A stretch of DNA of 10,000 bases, taken from contig JAIWNN010000049.1 in assembly GCA_020216805.1 (NCBI GenBank), forward strand, positions 1 to 10,000, read 5' to 3'. The translations under genes were made by a program, and so were the position numbers. Source of the stretch: Desulfarculus sp. GTDB taxonomy: Bacteria > Desulfobacterota > Desulfarculia > Desulfarculales > Desulfarculaceae. The notes under the pieces were generated by a model. That model was not told the DNA's origin, did no database searches, and saw only the letters and a list, made by a program, of their open reading frames with translations. The stretch's first letter is position 1; each line of letters opens with the position of its first letter. Shown here one piece after another: positions 8,220-10,000 of the stretch.

Positions 8220-8256
8220 CGCGGACTCCTTGGCCGGGAAAACCTTTAGATCTAGC

Positions 8257-8285
8257 TAGGTATCACAGGCCGGGCCGGCGCGCAA
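8257..8285 (-). promoter_or_regulatory. Candidate promoter of the gatCA operon
   Basis: On the minus strand TTGCGC (8285-8280) and TACCTA (8262-8257) are separated by 17 bp. A start near 8250 gives a leader of about 31 nt containing AAGGAG before the gatC ATG at 8219. The -35 matches consensus at four of six bases and the -10 at four, within an otherwise very GC-rich stretch. Position and spacing are the main support. Confidence 0.45.
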
Positions 8286-8309
8286 CCTCGCCCTGCTGCG
8301 GGGGCTCCC

Positions 8310-8352
8310 GCCCGGGGCCGCCCATCCGGAATCGGGCCATCCCTCCCCGGGC
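8310..8352. repeat. Nested inverted repeat in the deacylase-gatC gap
   Basis: GCCCGGGG (8310-8317) pairs perfectly with CCCCGGGC (8345-8352). A second short stem, GCCC/GGGC, lies inside. There is no T tract on either strand. It is downstream of the leftward deacylase gene and upstream of the gatC promoter, so it may help end the deacylase transcript, possibly with Rho. Pairing by chance is a real possibility in GC-rich DNA. Confidence 0.3.
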
Positions 8353-8388
8353 TGCGCGGGAAATTGGGTTGGGTTTATTGGTGGTTGT

Positions 8389-8422
8389 CCCGGAACATGC
8401 TCGGCCGGCCGACGCGTCCGGG
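8389..8422. repeat. Palindrome inside an inverted repeat, 3' of deacylase
   Basis: Arms CCCGGA (8389-8394) and TCCGGG (8417-8422) enclose a perfect 12-bp palindrome TCGGCCGGCCGA (8401-8412). It begins about 28 bp past the deacylase stop. It could fold as a hairpin in the 3' end of that transcript or bind a dimeric regulator. No T tract follows it in the leftward direction; the nearest AT-rich bases are at about 8362-8388. Confidence 0.35.
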
Positions 8423-8449
8423 TGGGAAGCATGGCTGGCGGGGACGGCC

Positions 8450-9496
8450 TCAGTCCAGGGGCGGGAGATGCCAGTAGCGGGCCATCAGTTCCCGCAGCCG
8501 GGTGATGGCCTCCGGGGCCTGGCCCACCAGGGCCGCGGCCAGGTCCTCGCGGGTGGCCTCGCCCCGGCCCACCAGCACCTCCAGCACCGCTAGCACCGAG
8601 CGGGCCTGGGCGGCGGGATTGTAGCCACCCTCCAGGGTCAGCACCACCCGGCCGGGACAGAACTCGGCCGCCAGGTCGCAGAGCACCTGGGCCATGGCCG
8701 CGAAACCCGCCTCGGTCACCTGCATCCCGCCCAAGGGGTCGTCGGCGTGGGCGTCGAACCCGGCCGAGACCAGGATGAACTGGGGTTGGAAGCAGCGGAC
8801 CAGGGGCGCCAGGAGGTCCTGGAAGGCCCGCAAGTAGGTGCGGTCGCCGTGGCCGTGCATCAGGGGAACGTTGAGGGTGTAGCCCTCGCCCGGTCCGCCG
8901 CCCACGGTCTGCCAGGCCCCGGTGCCGGGGTAGAAGGGCGACTGGTGCAAGGAGGCGTAGAAGACGCGGTCGTCGCGGCAGAAGGCATCCTCGGTGCCGT
9001 TGCCGTGGTGCACGTCCCAGTCCACGATCAACACCCGCTTCAGCCCCCGCACCTGCACCAGGTGTTGGGCGGCGATGGCCACGTTGTTGAACAGGCAGAA
9101 GCCCATGGCCCGCTCCGGCGTGGCGTGATGGCCGGGAGGGCGCAAGAGCGCCATGCCATGGCTCACCCGGCCGGACAGGGCCGCGTCGCACAGGTCGATC
9201 AGGGATCCCACGGCGCTCAAGGCCACCTGGTAGGACTGGGGCGAGGTGCCGGTGTCCGGGTCCAGGGAGGCGTGGCGGCCCTGGGTGGCCGCGATGCGCT
9301 GCACATGACGCTCGCTGTGCACCAGGCGCAGTTCGTCATGGCTGGCCGCCCGCAGGGGCAGATCCAGGCACTTGTCCCGGCCCGGCCAGCGGGCCAGGGC
9401 CGCTTCCAACACCGCCAGCCGCTGGGGCGACTCGCAGTGGTAGCTACCGGGCTCGTGGTCCTGGAAGACCGGGTCGTGAACCAGTCCGATGGCCAT
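8450..9496 (-). CDS. Histone deacetylase family (AcuC/HDAH-like) deacylase
   Basis: This 348-residue protein is a zinc-dependent deacylase of the arginase/deacetylase fold. Relatives remove acetyl groups from lysine side chains or from acetylated polyamines and other amines. All catalytic parts are present: the His pair in RPPGHHA (H123, H124), FNNVA (136-140), DWDVHHGNGTED with zinc ligands D161 and H163, the third ligand D248 in SAGFDAHADDP, and the transition-state Tyr in EGGYNP (Y292). The length is close to bacterial HDAH-type enzymes. The ATG at 9496 follows AGGAGG with a short 3-nt gap. It begins 24 nt after the stop of the LysM-like gene, so the two are probably co-transcribed. The natural substrate cannot be told from sequence. 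No acsA or acetoin gene is adjacent, so the name acuC is not used. Confidence 0.93.
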   Translation of the reverse strand: MAIGLVHDPVFQDHEPGSYHCESPQRLAVLEAALARWPGRDKCLDLPLRAASHDELRLVHSERHVQRIAATQGRHASLDPDTGTSPQSYQVALSAVGSLIDLCDAALSGRVSHGMALLRPPGHHATPERAMGFCLFNNVAIAAQHLVQVRGLKRVLIVDWDVHHGNGTEDAFCRDDRVFYASLHQSPFYPGTGAWQTVGGGPGEGYTLNVPLMHGHGDRTYLRAFQDLLAPLVRCFQPQFILVSAGFDAHADDPLGGMQVTEAGFAAMAQVLCDLAAEFCPGRVVLTLEGGYNPAAQARSVLAVLEVLVGRGEATREDLAAALVGQAPEAITRLRELMARYWHLPPLD

Positions 9497-9520
9497 GCGC
9501 CTCCTGGGGGCGGATGGGGA

Positions 9521-10000
9521 TCACGGTTTGGGTGGCGTCACCTCCGGCGGCGGCACCTTCTGGTGCGCCTGGGGGAAGAGCAGCACCCGTCCGTCATACA
9601 TCACCCCGCTCAGGTCCTTGGGGTCGATCTGGGCCAACTGGTCGAAGATCTCGCTGAGATTGAAGACCACGACTTTCTGGCCCGGCTCCAGCAGGTCCAG
9701 ATCCCGGGTCATGTGGCCGGTCTTGAGGTTGTAGACTCCCACCATGTGCTCGGCGAATTTTAGCACCTTGCCCACGCCGGAGCTGAGCCCCCCGCTGGTG
9801 GGCTGGTCGGCGTGGGGAGGCAGGTTGTAGCCCCGGCTGGCCAGGTATTCGCGCAGGATGCCATAGTGGATGGTCCACAGGCTCTCGCCCGGACGCACCG
9901 CATGCACCCCCCAGGCCGAGACCTTGCCTCCTTCCAGGGGCTTGTCGAGCAGGGCGCCGCGGCTCTCCACCACCAGCTTGCGCTCCAGCTCCTGCACCGT
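9521..10000 (-). CDS. LysM-like domain protein, 5' end cut by window edge
   Basis: The 159 visible codons are the C-terminal part; the frame is still open at base 10000, so the true start lies outside. VHAVRPGESLWTIHYGILREYLA (starting near 9903 and running leftward) has the LysM signature of a basic/aromatic strand, G-E-S-L-W and a helix. LEPGQKVVVFN and YDGRVLLFP further on resemble LysM closing strands, but they are separated from the start by an unusually long insert. LysM domains bind peptidoglycan or chitin-type sugars, often in envelope proteins; no signal peptide can be judged here. The C-terminus is a Pro-rich tail (VPPPEVTPPKP). The GTG at 9997 is an internal codon option, not a supported start. 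The deacylase gene follows 24 nt downstream. Confidence 0.55.
   Translation of the reverse strand, partial: TVQELERKLVVESRGALLDKPLEGGKVSAWGVHAVRPGESLWTIHYGILREYLASRGYNLPPHADQPTSGGLSSGVGKVLKFAEHMVGVYNLKTGHMTRDLDLLEPGQKVVVFNLSEIFDQLAQIDPKDLSGVMYDGRVLLFPQAHQKVPPPEVTPPKP

Noticed and set aside
8747..9763. 338-codon forward open frame opposite the deacylase
   Set aside because: It is the antisense shadow of a conserved zinc deacylase and lacks any recognisable motif.

Overview
The window is GC-rich throughout (about two-thirds G+C by eye) and tightly packed with ordinary bacterial housekeeping genes. No rRNA, tRNA, insertion sequence, phage gene or CRISPR array is visible. Genes in support of a bacterial chromosome are smc next to ftsY, a gatCA amidotransferase pair, a histone-deacetylase-like deacylase and a LysM-like protein. 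GatCA indicates that Gln-tRNA and/or Asn-tRNA is made by transamidation. The gene content, base composition and GGGTTTCCCC-type intergenic hairpins are most reminiscent of a high-GC Desulfobacterota (deltaproteobacterial) genome. That placement is an inference from memory of such genomes, not a demonstrated identity.

Layout. Positions 1-222 hold a possible tail of an upstream gene and a good sigma70-type promoter. A rightward pair follows: smc (223-3771, chromosome condensation ATPase) and ftsY (3851-4993, SRP receptor GTPase). Their 79-bp gap holds a candidate promoter overlapping the smc stop and a GC hairpin. After ftsY comes a roughly 640-bp patch in which a small rightward double zinc-ribbon gene (5216-5587) lies between two inverted copies of a roughly 100-bp repeat (4991-5090 and 5632-5730). 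Each copy starts at the stop codon of the gene it follows and contains a long stem-loop, so the copies probably act as terminators.

From 5728 to the end everything reads leftward. The gatC-gatA-methyltransferase operon (8219 down to 5728) has 10-nt and 7-nt gaps and a plausible promoter at 8257-8285. Upstream of it is a second unit: a LysM-like gene (cut by the right edge) followed 24 nt later by the deacylase (9496-8450). The 230-bp gap between the two units holds inverted repeats and the gatC promoter.

How the genes work together. smc and ftsY are a known conserved neighbourhood (rnc-smc-ftsY in Bacillus), although their products do unrelated jobs. GatC and GatA are two subunits of one enzyme; GatB is not in this window. 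The methyltransferase, the zinc-ribbon protein and the LysM-deacylase pairing have no functional assignment beyond their folds. I found no convincing new multi-gene system. The strongest unexplained signals are the paired stop-codon-anchored repeats and the missing canonical start of the zinc-ribbon gene.
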